A stretch of 64,000 nucleotides of DNA from Dehalococcoidia bacterium (lineage in GTDB: Bacteria; Chloroflexota; Dehalococcoidia; Lucifugimonadales; UBA3495), in contig DPHC01000014.1 in the NCBI GenBank assembly GCA_003523055.1, positions 46,433-110,432 of the forward strand. The letters run 5' to 3'. Below, piece by piece: positions 55,064 through 63,320 of this stretch. The notes beneath the pieces were generated by a model that did not search any database, was not told where the DNA came from, and saw only the letters and a list, made by a program, of their open reading frames with translations. A program made the position numbers and the translations under genes. Numbering within the stretch: position 1 is the stretch's first letter; every line of letters begins with the position of its first letter.

Positions 55064-56842
55064 TCAGGTTATTGTTTTATGAGAGACTTCCAAATTGATC
55101 CTGTTGACTAAATTTTCTATTGGTATTGGACCAAGATTAGTACCATCACGTAACCTTACGGATACAGTTTTATCGGCTTCTTCGGAGTCTCCCATTACGA
55201 TCATGTATGGGATTTTCTGCATTTGGGCGTCTCTTATTTTAGCGTTCATACGATCACGTCGTGAATCAACATTTGTTCTTACTCCTGCCAGTGTTAATTC
55301 ATGTTTAACAGTTTCTGCGTAATCTAAATGTCTATCAGAAATTGGTATAATGATTGCTTGAACAGGCGAAAGCCAGACTGGGAATGCGCCGCCGTAATGC
55401 TCAATTAAAACTCCTATAAATCTTTCTATAGATCCAAATATAGCCCGGTGTATCATATAAGGTTGAGTCCTGTCACCATTGTCATCTTGGTATACGAGTT
55501 TAAATCGTTCTGGTAAATTGAAGTCGAATTGGATAGTTGTGCACTGCCAGTCTCTGTCAAGTGCGTCTTTTATATTGATATCTATTTTGGGGCCATAAAA
55601 TGCCCCTCCACCTCCATCAATGGTATAAGGTAGATTTCTAGATTCTATAGCTCTTTTTAATGAATTGGTAGAATGTTCCCACATTTCGACTTCACCGACT
55701 GATTTTTCTGGTTTTGTAGATAAGGCTATGGAATAATCCATGAACCCGAATGCCGACAATAGTTCGAACGTTAGGTCTAACACTTTACCAATTTCATCTT
55801 CTATTTGGGATGGAGTGCAAAATATGTGAGCGTCATCTTGGGTAAATCCACGGACTCTCATTAAGCCATGTAAAACTCCGCTTCTTTCGTATCTGTAGAC
55901 TGTACCTAACTCGGATAATTTGAGAGGCAATTCTCTATAACTTCTTAATGATGATTTATAAACCATGATGTGGAATGGGCAATTCATAGGTTTCAAATAA
56001 TATTGTTGTTCATCAATTTCCATCGGGGCGTACATGTTTTCGTTGTAAAATCCTAAGTGCCCGCTGGTTTCCCATAAATTAGCTTTCCCTATATGTGGTG
56101 AATATACAGGTTCATAATCATGATTAGTGTGCAAATCCCTCCAATATTGTTCTATGATAGCTCTCAGTCTAGCTCCTTTTGGATTCCATACAGTAAGTCC
56201 TGGTCCGATTTCTTCGTGTGTGGAATATAAATCGAGAGCTTTGCCAAGAGTCCTATGATCTCGTTTTTCTGCTTCAGATAAGTTTGTTAAGTGTTGTTCT
56301 AGAGCTTCTTTATTTTCGAACGCTGTTCCGTATATTCTTTGTAACATTGTATTATTTTCGTTGCCGCGCCAGTACGCTCCAGCTATATTCAGTAATTTAA
56401 AGGCTTTTATGTCTTTAGTACTATGAACATGCGGACCTTGGCATAAGTCTTCAAATGTTCCGTGCGAAAAAGTAGATATTGCTACTTCTGGGGACAAATT
56501 ATCGATCAATTCAATTTTGTAAGGTTGGTTATCAAATTTTTCTAGAGCGGCATTTTTGGCAAGTTCTGTACGTTCAAAAGAATGATTGCTGGCAATGATT
56601 TTTTTCATTAAAGATTCAATGGTTTCTAAATCTTCGGGAGTAAACGGAACGCTTACTTCAAAATCATAATAGAAGCCATCTTTTGTAGCAGGTCCTATCC
56701 CGATTTTGGCTTCCGGAAATAGTTGTAAAACAGCGTCTGCCATTACATGTGCAGCTGAATGCCGAATTTTTTGGCGGAGTATATCAATTGGATCCTCATC
56801 AGAATCTAAAGGTGAAAATTCCAATGTATTATTATCTAACAT
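55064..56842 (-). CDS. thrS: Threonyl-tRNA synthetase without TGS domain
   Basis: ThrRS charges tRNA-Thr in the cytoplasm. The 592-residue product starts at the editing domain (QKIRHSAAHVMADAV with its HxxxH), followed by the class II core: motif 2 region RVRGFTQDDAHIFC, zinc ligands in MNCPFHIMVYKS, and the anticodon-binding tail (VQAIIIPISDRHLDYA). The usual N-terminal TGS domain of about 60 residues is absent; only 154 nt separate this start from prfB, too little to encode it. Some ThrRS proteins are known to lack TGS. It converges with the selenoprotein gene. Confidence 0.95.
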   Translation of the reverse strand: MLDNNTLEFSPLDSDEDPIDILRQKIRHSAAHVMADAVLQLFPEAKIGIGPATKDGFYYDFEVSVPFTPEDLETIESLMKKIIASNHSFERTELAKNAALEKFDNQPYKIELIDNLSPEVAISTFSHGTFEDLCQGPHVHSTKDIKAFKLLNIAGAYWRGNENNTMLQRIYGTAFENKEALEQHLTNLSEAEKRDHRTLGKALDLYSTHEEIGPGLTVWNPKGARLRAIIEQYWRDLHTNHDYEPVYSPHIGKANLWETSGHLGFYNENMYAPMEIDEQQYYLKPMNCPFHIMVYKSSLRSYRELPLKLSELGTVYRYERSGVLHGLMRVRGFTQDDAHIFCTPSQIEDEIGKVLDLTFELLSAFGFMDYSIALSTKPEKSVGEVEMWEHSTNSLKRAIESRNLPYTIDGGGGAFYGPKIDINIKDALDRDWQCTTIQFDFNLPERFKLVYQDDNGDRTQPYMIHRAIFGSIERFIGVLIEHYGGAFPVWLSPVQAIIIPISDRHLDYAETVKHELTLAGVRTNVDSRRDRMNAKIRDAQMQKIPYMIVMGDSEEADKTVSVRLRDGTNLGPIPIENLVNRINLEVSHKTIT

Positions 56843-56996
56843 TTCTCATGTCCGTATATTAGGATAACTCGATTATAACCTAAATTATATGAATTAATTA
56901 GTAGCTTAAGTCTTAATTAGAATACAATTCGTGCCGTATTTAAGCAGAGATTGATGTGATATCCTATGAATATAACATAGTTAAGTCGGGGAATTG

Positions 56997-58101
56997 ATGG
57001 ATGAATTGAAAGACAATTGCATACTACTGCAATCTAGAATTTTAGAAATAGTGGGGCGTCTTTGACGTAGAAAAAAAGCTAAAAAAAATTTCTGAAATCG
57101 AGCAGGAATCTTCAGCCAATGATTTTTGGCTTGATCACCCTACTGCTAACACTAAAATGCAAGAATTGGCTACTTTGAAAAACACTGTCAATTTCTGGAC
57201 CGGTCTAAGTGCAAAACTAGAATCTTTGATTGAATTAATTGAATTAGCTTTATCTGAAAACGACTTTTCTATTTCCAGTGTGGTCGCATCAGATATTGAA
57301 GAAATAAAAAATAGCTTAGAACAAGAAGAATTTAAGCTATTATTGTCAGGAGTATACGATATCAGACCAGCGATTTTATCAATTCATGCAGGAGCAGGCG
57401 GTACAGACTCGCAAGATTGGGCAGAAATGCTGTTTAAAATGTACTCTGGTTGGTGTCAACTTCATGCGAGACCGATCCAAATTTTAAATACTGCATACGG
57501 AGAAGATGCTGGATTCCGTTCTGTTACACTGCAGATAGGAGGGGATTTTGCATTTGGTTATCTGGAAAAAGAAAATGGAGTGCATAGATTAGTAAGGCAG
57601 TCTCCATTTGATCCAAGTAATGCAAGACATACATCATTTGCGGTGGTTGAGGTAATTCCAATGGCGTCTGAAAGCTCTGACCCGCCCATTCGTGCAGAGG
57701 ACATAAAAATGGATGCTTTTAGATCTAGCGGGCCTGGTGGTCAAAACGTTCAAAAAGTTGCTTCTGCTGTTAGATTAACCCATTTACCCTCAGGTATTGT
57801 GGTGTCTTGCCAAACTGAAAGATCGCAATTTCAAAACCGTGAATATGCGATGCGTCTATTAAGTTCTAGATTATTGGCTTTAGAAAAAGAACGTAAAGAA
57901 AGAGAGCTTGCTGAACTCAGAGGCGAAAGGATTTCTCCAGAATGGGGAAATCAAATTAGAAGTTATGTGTTACATCCCTATAAACAAGTGAAGGATCATC
58001 GTACCAATTTCACTAGCAGTGATCCAGTGACAGTTTTGGAAGGCCATATAGATGATTTTATAAAATCATCTATGGTCCAAATGTTAGGTGAAGCTTCCTA
58101 A
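56997..58101 (+). CDS. prfB: Peptide chain release factor 2 (programmed frameshift)
   Basis: RF2 terminates translation at UGA and UAA. The first frame, from ATG 56997, runs 22 codons to CTT-TGA at 57060-57065. A +1 shift at CUU skips T57063 and the ribosome then reads GAC as the next codon, so the coding sequence is 56997-57062 joined to 57064-58101, 367 residues. Past the shift come helix 1 (DVEKKLKKISEIEQ), the GAGGTDSQDW and GGQ motif SSGPGGQNVQKV, and SPF at SPFDPSNARHTSF, the tripeptide that reads the stop codon. A start at 57157 is an artefact of the shift. GGGGA precedes the ATG. Confidence 0.95.
57051..57066 (+). promoter_or_regulatory. RF2 +1 programmed frameshift site
   Basis: The sequence GTGGGGCGTCTTTGAC ends with the classic slippery CUU UGA C. 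A GGGG stretch 3 nt before CUU may act as the internal Shine-Dalgarno-like stimulator, similar to AGGGGG in E. coli. When RF2 is low, the ribosome pauses at UGA and slips +1, autoregulating the gene. Confidence 0.9.
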
Positions 58102-58159
58102 AACTTTTTACAAATGTACCGTTTAAGAAACTGTTGACAGCGCTTTGTATGGCGCTACA

Positions 58160-59365
58160 TTACATGTCTAGAATGTGGCCCATTTTTTCTTTTTTAGTAT
58201 CCAAATAAGGTAGATTTTCCTCGGTAATGGAGCCTTGTATTGGGATACGTTCCGTTACCTCGAGGTTGAAGCCGGATAATCCAGCTATTTTTTGCGGGTT
58301 ATTAGTCAATAATCTTAGTTTAGTGACATTCAAATCATAAAGAATTTGTGCGCCGATACCATAGTGTCTTAGATCACTGTCGAATCCTAGTTTTTTATTC
58401 GCTTCTATTGTATCTAACCCGGTATCTTGCAAAGAGTAAGCTTTAATTTTGTTATGAAGTCCAATGCCACGACCTTCTTGTCTCATGTATAAAAACACAC
58501 CTCTGCCTTCTTTCCCAATTAATTCAAGAGATTTTTCAATTTGTTCACCACAGTCACAGCGTAAGCTGCCTAATGATTCTCCAGTCAAACAAGCGCTGTG
58601 CACTCTTGTGAGAATTTCATCTCCTGCTTCCCATTCTCCGATTGTTAAAGCCACATGTTCACCTGGTTCTACGGTACTCTCATATCCTATAATTTTGAAT
58701 TCTCCATATTTGGTTGGCATTTTGGCTTCCGCTACTTTGTTAATGAGATTTTCAGTTCCTCTTCTGTAAGCTATTATTTGTGCGATGCTTAGAATTTTTA
58801 TACCATGTTGTTCTGAAAATGTTTCCAAATCATTCATTCTGGACATTGTGCCATCTTCATTCATTATTTCGCATATCATGCCAGCAGGGTACAACTTTGA
58901 CAGCTTGCAAAGGTCTATTGTAGCTTCGGTATGCCCTGCCCGAGCTAATACTCCACCGGGGTTGGCTCGTAACGGGAATAGATGACCTGGTTTAATAAAA
59001 TCGGTTGAAACCGTATCAGAATCAATTAAAGCTTTAACTGTAGCAGCTCTATCCTGAGCTGATATACCTGTTTCGGTATTGACTTTGTGGTCTACAGAGA
59101 CAGTGAATGCAGTAGCTGCTGGCCCGTCCCATACATCTGGATTAGACATAAGTGGAAGGTTTAGCTCATCTAATCTAGCACCTTCCATTGGGATACATAC
59201 GAGCCCTCTAGCATGAGTTACCATAAAGTTTACTGCGGTGGAATTTACGAATTCAGCGGCCATTAATAAGTCGCCTTCGTTTTCTCTATTTTCGTCATCT
59301 ACGACTATAAGCATTTTGCCGGCTTGTAAGTCTTTGATACCCTCTTCCATGCTACAAAGAGTCAT
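58160..59365 (-). CDS. ribBA: Bifunctional 3,4-DHBP synthase / GTP cyclohydrolase II
   Basis: The 401-residue protein joins the RibB domain (1-205, with VVDDENRENEGDL, HARGLVCIPM and HTEATIDL) and the RibA domain (from about 210). In RibA, HSACLTGESLGSLRCDCGEQI carries the three zinc cysteines and GVFLYMRQEGRGIGL the catalytic arginine. Both starting reactions of riboflavin synthesis are thus covered. It is the last gene of the run dcd-ribD-ribE-ribBA on this strand, 14 nt after ribE; no ribH is seen in the window. No FMN riboswitch is apparent upstream. Confidence 0.95.
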   Translation of the reverse strand: MTLCSMEEGIKDLQAGKMLIVVDDENRENEGDLLMAAEFVNSTAVNFMVTHARGLVCIPMEGARLDELNLPLMSNPDVWDGPAATAFTVSVDHKVNTETGISAQDRAATVKALIDSDTVSTDFIKPGHLFPLRANPGGVLARAGHTEATIDLCKLSKLYPAGMICEIMNEDGTMSRMNDLETFSEQHGIKILSIAQIIAYRRGTENLINKVAEAKMPTKYGEFKIIGYESTVEPGEHVALTIGEWEAGDEILTRVHSACLTGESLGSLRCDCGEQIEKSLELIGKEGRGVFLYMRQEGRGIGLHNKIKAYSLQDTGLDTIEANKKLGFDSDLRHYGIGAQILYDLNVTKLRLLTNNPQKIAGLSGFNLEVTERIPIQGSITEENLPYLDTKKEKMGHILDM

Positions 59366-59379
59366 ATTATTCCTACCTT

Positions 59380-59949
59380 TTAAGTGGCATTCATTACATA
59401 TTTAGCCAATATATCGACTTCTAAATTTACTGTTGTCCCAATCGTCAAAGAGTCTAAATTCGTATGAGTAAAACTATATGGTATCACACAAATTGTAAAG
59501 GATGTAGGAGTGCATTTAGTCACGGTTAAGCTTATTCCATTTACTGCAACATAGCCTTTTTCAACGATAAATTTATTGTATGAAGAAGGGTAATCTATTG
59601 TAATAAAAAACGAATCATCTTGTGCGGTTATAGAAGTGACGTTTCCGGTGGTATCTATATGCCCTTGGACATAGTGTCCACCGAACCTGCTACTTACAGA
59701 CATTGCTCTTTCTAAATTGATTTTATCGCCGTTTTTTAAAGCGTGTACATTTGTTCTTTCTAACGTTTCAGGGGACACATCAACCGAAAAACCTTCTTTT
59801 GTGAATTTAGTGATAGTCAGGCAAATTCCGTTAGTAGATATACTGTCACCAACATGCGCATCGTCTAAAACCAATGAACATTGAATAACTAATTCGTTAT
59901 CTTCCAATTGGTGTACTGTACCTACTTCTTCGATAATACCAGTAAACAT
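59380..59949 (-). CDS. ribE: Riboflavin synthase alpha subunit
   Basis: The 189-residue protein holds two lumazine-binding domains: MFTGIIEEVG, SISTNGICLTI, then SSRFGGHYVQGHIDTT and YVAVNGISLTV. It dismutates 6,7-dimethyl-8-ribityllumazine to riboflavin. The gene starts 1 nt after the ribD stop, so the two are probably translationally coupled. Confidence 0.94.
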   Translation of the reverse strand: MFTGIIEEVGTVHQLEDNELVIQCSLVLDDAHVGDSISTNGICLTITKFTKEGFSVDVSPETLERTNVHALKNGDKINLERAMSVSSRFGGHYVQGHIDTTGNVTSITAQDDSFFITIDYPSSYNKFIVEKGYVAVNGISLTVTKCTPTSFTICVIPYSFTHTNLDSLTIGTTVNLEVDILAKYVMNAT

Positions 59950-59950
59950 C

Positions 59951-61048
59951 TCAAACCTTCTTTTTTCTGTTTTTTATATACCCAGCAACTAGAACATCAT
60001 TTTCGTTTGTAGTGATATGTATGTTTTCTAATTTTATAGAATCTACCATAGACTGTGTTCCGAGTCCTCCAATAGGGCTTCTAGCGTTAGTTCCACCAAT
60101 TATCATAGGAGCTATAAATGCGTATACTTTATCTACTAAATTGTTATCAAACATAGTCCCAAGTACTTGGCTGCCGCCTTCTATTAAGATATTTACAAAG
60201 CCAATTTCGGCTAGTTGATTTATTAATGAATGCGGATCTATTCTCCCATCCGACGCAGGGCTGCAAATAAGTATTTGTGTATCCCCAGGGAAGCAACGTG
60301 TGTTGCTTTGAACTGTTGTAGCTATTATAGTTCGCCCTGGTTGTTTGAAGAGGTTAGCGGTTGGTAACGTTCGTAATTTACTGTCAAGTACGATTCTTGT
60401 AGGTTGACGGTCACTCCAAGCGATTCCGTTATCATCTCTTGCTGTTAATAATGGGTCGTCGGAATTAACTGTATTGATACCTACGATGATTGCATCTGAT
60501 TGACGGCGTATTTGGTGGACTATACGTCTGGAAATATCATTGCTTATCCATTTAGAATCTCCTGTTTCGGTGCAGATTTTCCCATCTAAAGTCATAGCGA
60601 ATTTTGCTGTGAAAAAAGGTTCTCCAGTATTTATGAATTTTTTAAACCCTTCATACAATAAGCCGCAATTATTTGGCGATGGCCATGGTAGTATTGCTAT
60701 TCCGTTATTTTTTAGTTCTTGGACACCCTTACCTGAAACTAATGGATTTGGGTCTTCGCATCCTATGTAAACAGTTCGAATGCCTGATTCGATTATGCGT
60801 TTAGTGCAAGGTCCTGTTCTGCCATAATGGCAACAAGGCTCAAGCGTTACATATAATTCACATTCGGAAAGATCTGCCATAGCATTGTCAATGGCGACAA
60901 CTTCAGCATGAGATCCTCCTACAGGTTGTGTAACTCCTTGGCTAACTACGGCTCCGTTTTTTGTTATAACTGCACCTACCGAAGGGTTCGGACTCGTATT
61001 ACCTAAGTTTTCTGAGGCTAGGCTTTCTGCTATTTTATTTGCTTCCAT
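59951..61048 (-). CDS. ribD: Bifunctional pyrimidine deaminase/reductase
   Basis: RibD deaminates and then reduces the second riboflavin precursor. The 365-residue protein has the zinc-deaminase motif HAEVVAI and EPCCHYGRTGPC in residues 1-145. A reductase domain follows (GEPFFTAKFAMTLDGKI, RRQSDAIIVGINTVNSDDPLL, ILIEGGSQVLGTM). The N-terminus before TSPNPSVGAV is a little shorter than usual. It follows dcd after 21 nt. Confidence 0.93.
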   Translation of the reverse strand: MEANKIAESLASENLGNTSPNPSVGAVITKNGAVVSQGVTQPVGGSHAEVVAIDNAMADLSECELYVTLEPCCHYGRTGPCTKRIIESGIRTVYIGCEDPNPLVSGKGVQELKNNGIAILPWPSPNNCGLLYEGFKKFINTGEPFFTAKFAMTLDGKICTETGDSKWISNDISRRIVHQIRRQSDAIIVGINTVNSDDPLLTARDDNGIAWSDRQPTRIVLDSKLRTLPTANLFKQPGRTIIATTVQSNTRCFPGDTQILICSPASDGRIDPHSLINQLAEIGFVNILIEGGSQVLGTMFDNNLVDKVYAFIAPMIIGGTNARSPIGGLGTQSMVDSIKLENIHITTNENDVLVAGYIKNRKKKV

Positions 61049-61069
61049 GTATTAGCAACCTTGAATAAT

Positions 61070-61648
61070 TTAGGCCTGGTCATTTGAGAAATTTTCGTAA
61101 TATTTACTAGGGGTCGGATCTACTTGACCTTGGTATTTACTTCCTAATCCTTCTGAGCCATATAATCTAGTCGCAGGGGTGGTTAATTCCAAAAACGAAA
61201 TTTGGCCTATTTTCATACCATGAAACAATGTGATTGGTAAATTTGAGAGATTGCTTAATTCAAGAGTCAAATGTCCTTTCCATCCGGGATCTACAAAGCC
61301 TGCAGTTGAATGTATAACTAAACCTAGCCTTCCTAAGCTGCTCTTTCCTTCTAATCTAGCAACTAAAAAATCAGGTAATTCTATATTTTCGGTGGTGCTT
61401 CCTAACACAAACTCTCCGGGGTGGAGTATAAATGGAGTTTGTTCATCTATGTTTACTACTTCGGTTAAGTCATCTAAGCTTTCACGTACATCAATATAAG
61501 GTCTTAGAGAATTACTAAACACTAAAACTTTATTATCAAAATGTAAGTCGACACTAGCAGGTTGTACATCATTGTCATCTAAAGGTGATATTACAATATG
61601 CCCTTGTTTTATATATTCTAGAATGGTGTTGTCGCTTAATACGCTCAT
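61070..61648 (-). CDS. dcd: dCTP deaminase
   Basis: Dcd deaminates dCTP to dUTP, the main route to dTMP in many bacteria. The 192-residue protein has QPASVDLHFDNKVLVF, the catalytic segment SSLGRLGLVIHSTAGFVDPGW and the C-terminal GSKYQGQVDPTPSKY. The enzyme's trimeric core residues are intact. It heads the riboflavin run; no functional link is evident, so this is probably simple operon packing. Confidence 0.94.
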   Translation of the reverse strand: MSVLSDNTILEYIKQGHIVISPLDDNDVQPASVDLHFDNKVLVFSNSLRPYIDVRESLDDLTEVVNIDEQTPFILHPGEFVLGSTTENIELPDFLVARLEGKSSLGRLGLVIHSTAGFVDPGWKGHLTLELSNLSNLPITLFHGMKIGQISFLELTTPATRLYGSEGLGSKYQGQVDPTPSKYYENFSNDQA

Positions 61649-61672
61649 GTTTTATCCTTATTCAGCTATTGC

Positions 61673-62902
61673 TTATCCTTTGAAATCTACTCTACCATTG
61701 ATTAGAGCTCGAGACATTACATGTTTGTGAATTTCTGAAGTTCCACCACCTATACGTGCATGTCGAAGTAATCTATACCAGTGAGGTATGGGCATGTCTA
61801 ACGTTTCTCCAAGTCCTCCGAATATTTGCATAATTTTATCGATGCTACGGCACCCCCATTCTCCTGCGCAATATTTTATCATTGATGCTTCCACTCTCAC
61901 GTCTTTCCCTTGGTCAGCTTGCAGGGCTGTTTCACGAGCTAATGATCTAAGGCTCATAATATCTATATATACATCTGAGATCATCCATTGAATTGCTTGG
62001 CGTTCTGATATTGGTACACCGTATGTGATTCTTTGGTTTGCCCATTCTATAGCCATCTCCAAGGCTCTAGTTAGAATTCCGATGGCCATAGAGCCTCTAA
62101 GTAACCTGTCATGATGAACCAACCACTTTTGGCCTAGGTTGAATCCTTGCCCGATTTCCCCTAGTATTTTAGTTTGCGGAACCCGAACTCCATCTAAATG
62201 AACATAAAACTGCTGGGATTTTGTCGGAGTGATCCATATTTTTATTGGGTCGAATGATAGACCTTCGCTAGGATTATCAACTATGAACATGGTTATACCG
62301 CCTCTTTGGCGTTTTGAATCATCTGTTACTGCTTGTACCAGCAGAAAATCTGCAGATGCTGCTCCTGAGATATACATTTTTGTCCCAGTTAATACCCATT
62401 CATCTCCATCTTTAATAGCTTTAGTCTGCATCATTCCGCCTGGGTCAGAACCAGCCTGGGGTTCAGTTTGGCAAAAAGCGTAATTTAAGTCTCCATTTAT
62501 TGCAGGTATCACATATTGTGATTCCTGTTCAGACGAGCAGGAATCGAGCATCATCATTGGCACAGGAGAAGTAGGCAATTGAACTATACTACGATGTATC
62601 TCTTCATCCATAACCACATGACCTAGAGCACCCATACCCCCACCACCATATTTTTCTGGTACAAACAAAGTATATATACCTGTGTCTTTAGAAATTTTTT
62701 CTAGTTTATCCCATGTATTCTGAGGAAGAGTTCCAACCACACCTAGAACAGTTTCTGCGATTCCTTTCGGTCCACTGTCATCTCCTTCTTGGGGGGGATT
62801 TGACAAGTATTCTGATTCAAGCGGGAAACATTCTTTTTCTACTATTTCTCGAATTGTTAATTTTAATGCTTCTAATTCTGGCGGAAGGCTTTGGCTTGGC
62901 AT
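61673..62902 (-). CDS. Acyl-CoA dehydrogenase
   Basis: The 409-residue flavoenzyme oxidises an acyl-CoA to an enoyl-CoA. FAD and substrate segments are FCQTEPQAGSDPGGMM, WVLTGTKMYISGA and the terminal ARIGGGTSEIHKHVMSRALI. The Glu used as base in medium-chain enzymes (YEGT) is replaced by Gly, and the alternative position used in isovaleryl-type enzymes shows Asp in VHHDRLLRGS. The chain-length class is therefore uncertain. The ATG at 62902 has GAGGAG 6 nt before it; an upstream TTG at 62914 is rejected. Confidence 0.9.
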   Translation of the reverse strand: MPSQSLPPELEALKLTIREIVEKECFPLESEYLSNPPQEGDDSGPKGIAETVLGVVGTLPQNTWDKLEKISKDTGIYTLFVPEKYGGGGMGALGHVVMDEEIHRSIVQLPTSPVPMMMLDSCSSEQESQYVIPAINGDLNYAFCQTEPQAGSDPGGMMQTKAIKDGDEWVLTGTKMYISGAASADFLLVQAVTDDSKRQRGGITMFIVDNPSEGLSFDPIKIWITPTKSQQFYVHLDGVRVPQTKILGEIGQGFNLGQKWLVHHDRLLRGSMAIGILTRALEMAIEWANQRITYGVPISERQAIQWMISDVYIDIMSLRSLARETALQADQGKDVRVEASMIKYCAGEWGCRSIDKIMQIFGGLGETLDMPIPHWYRLLRHARIGGGTSEIHKHVMSRALINGRVDFKG

Positions 62903-62979
62903 TATTCTCCTCAAACATCTAGCAGTATGCTATGATTTTTTTTAGTTTGTATGTTTAGATTCCTTAAGAAGTTGGTGGG

Positions 62980-63171
62980 TTAGTGGAATGGACAAACAAA
63001 TAGAAAGGAAGATTGTAAGTAGGGATCATTTTCAAGGTTTTCAGAAATTTTGCTATATTTTAATTCTGGAGGCGTATCTGACATGGCAGCTGAGACAGAT
63101 CCAAATATGGACATTCCGAGTGAAATTGTTAGTATTATACCTGTAGATATAGCTACGAAACGAATTTTCAT
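62980..63171 (-). CDS. Small secreted-like protein (uncertain)
   Basis: A 63-residue frame with a plausible signal peptide: MKIRFVAISTG then the hydrophobic ILTISLGMSIFGSVSA and a likely cleavage after Ala near residue 28. No family is recognised. Only a weak GGAA precedes the ATG. It may be chance; the signal peptide and position between two real genes favour a real product at modest confidence. Confidence 0.35.
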   Translation of the reverse strand: MKIRFVAISTGIILTISLGMSIFGSVSAAMSDTPPELKYSKISENLENDPYLQSSFLFVCPFH

Positions 63172-63320
63172 TTTATTTCCATTTTTTATCTAGATGCCTT
63201 TGTTTGTGAACTAATTGTATAACGTAGTAAAATATTTATCTAGGTAATAAGAGGATCGTTGAGAGTAATTACTAGTCACTTAACTTAATAGAAAGAAAAT
63301 AGTAAAGGTAGGGAACTGAA
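63172..63320. other. Non-coding gap before selA
   Basis: A 149-nt AT-rich divergent gap that should hold the selA promoter; no -10/-35 pair convinces. No tRNA-Sec gene is seen here. AGGTAGGG before the ATG at 63321 is a plausible ribosome binding site. Confidence 0.5.

Noticed and set aside
57157..58101. prfB starting at the ATG 57157
   Set aside because: The N-terminal helix is in the frame before it and joins the upstream 22 codons through the CUU UGA C frameshift; the short start would lose the first domain.
58139..58156. AGCGC...GCGCT hairpin between prfB and ribBA as a terminator
   Set aside because: Only 5 bp with an 8-nt loop and no T-run on either strand; too weak to call.
62903..63320. 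A tRNA-Sec gene beside selA
   Set aside because: No long acceptor/T-stem pairing or TCA anticodon arm could be found in this stretch.
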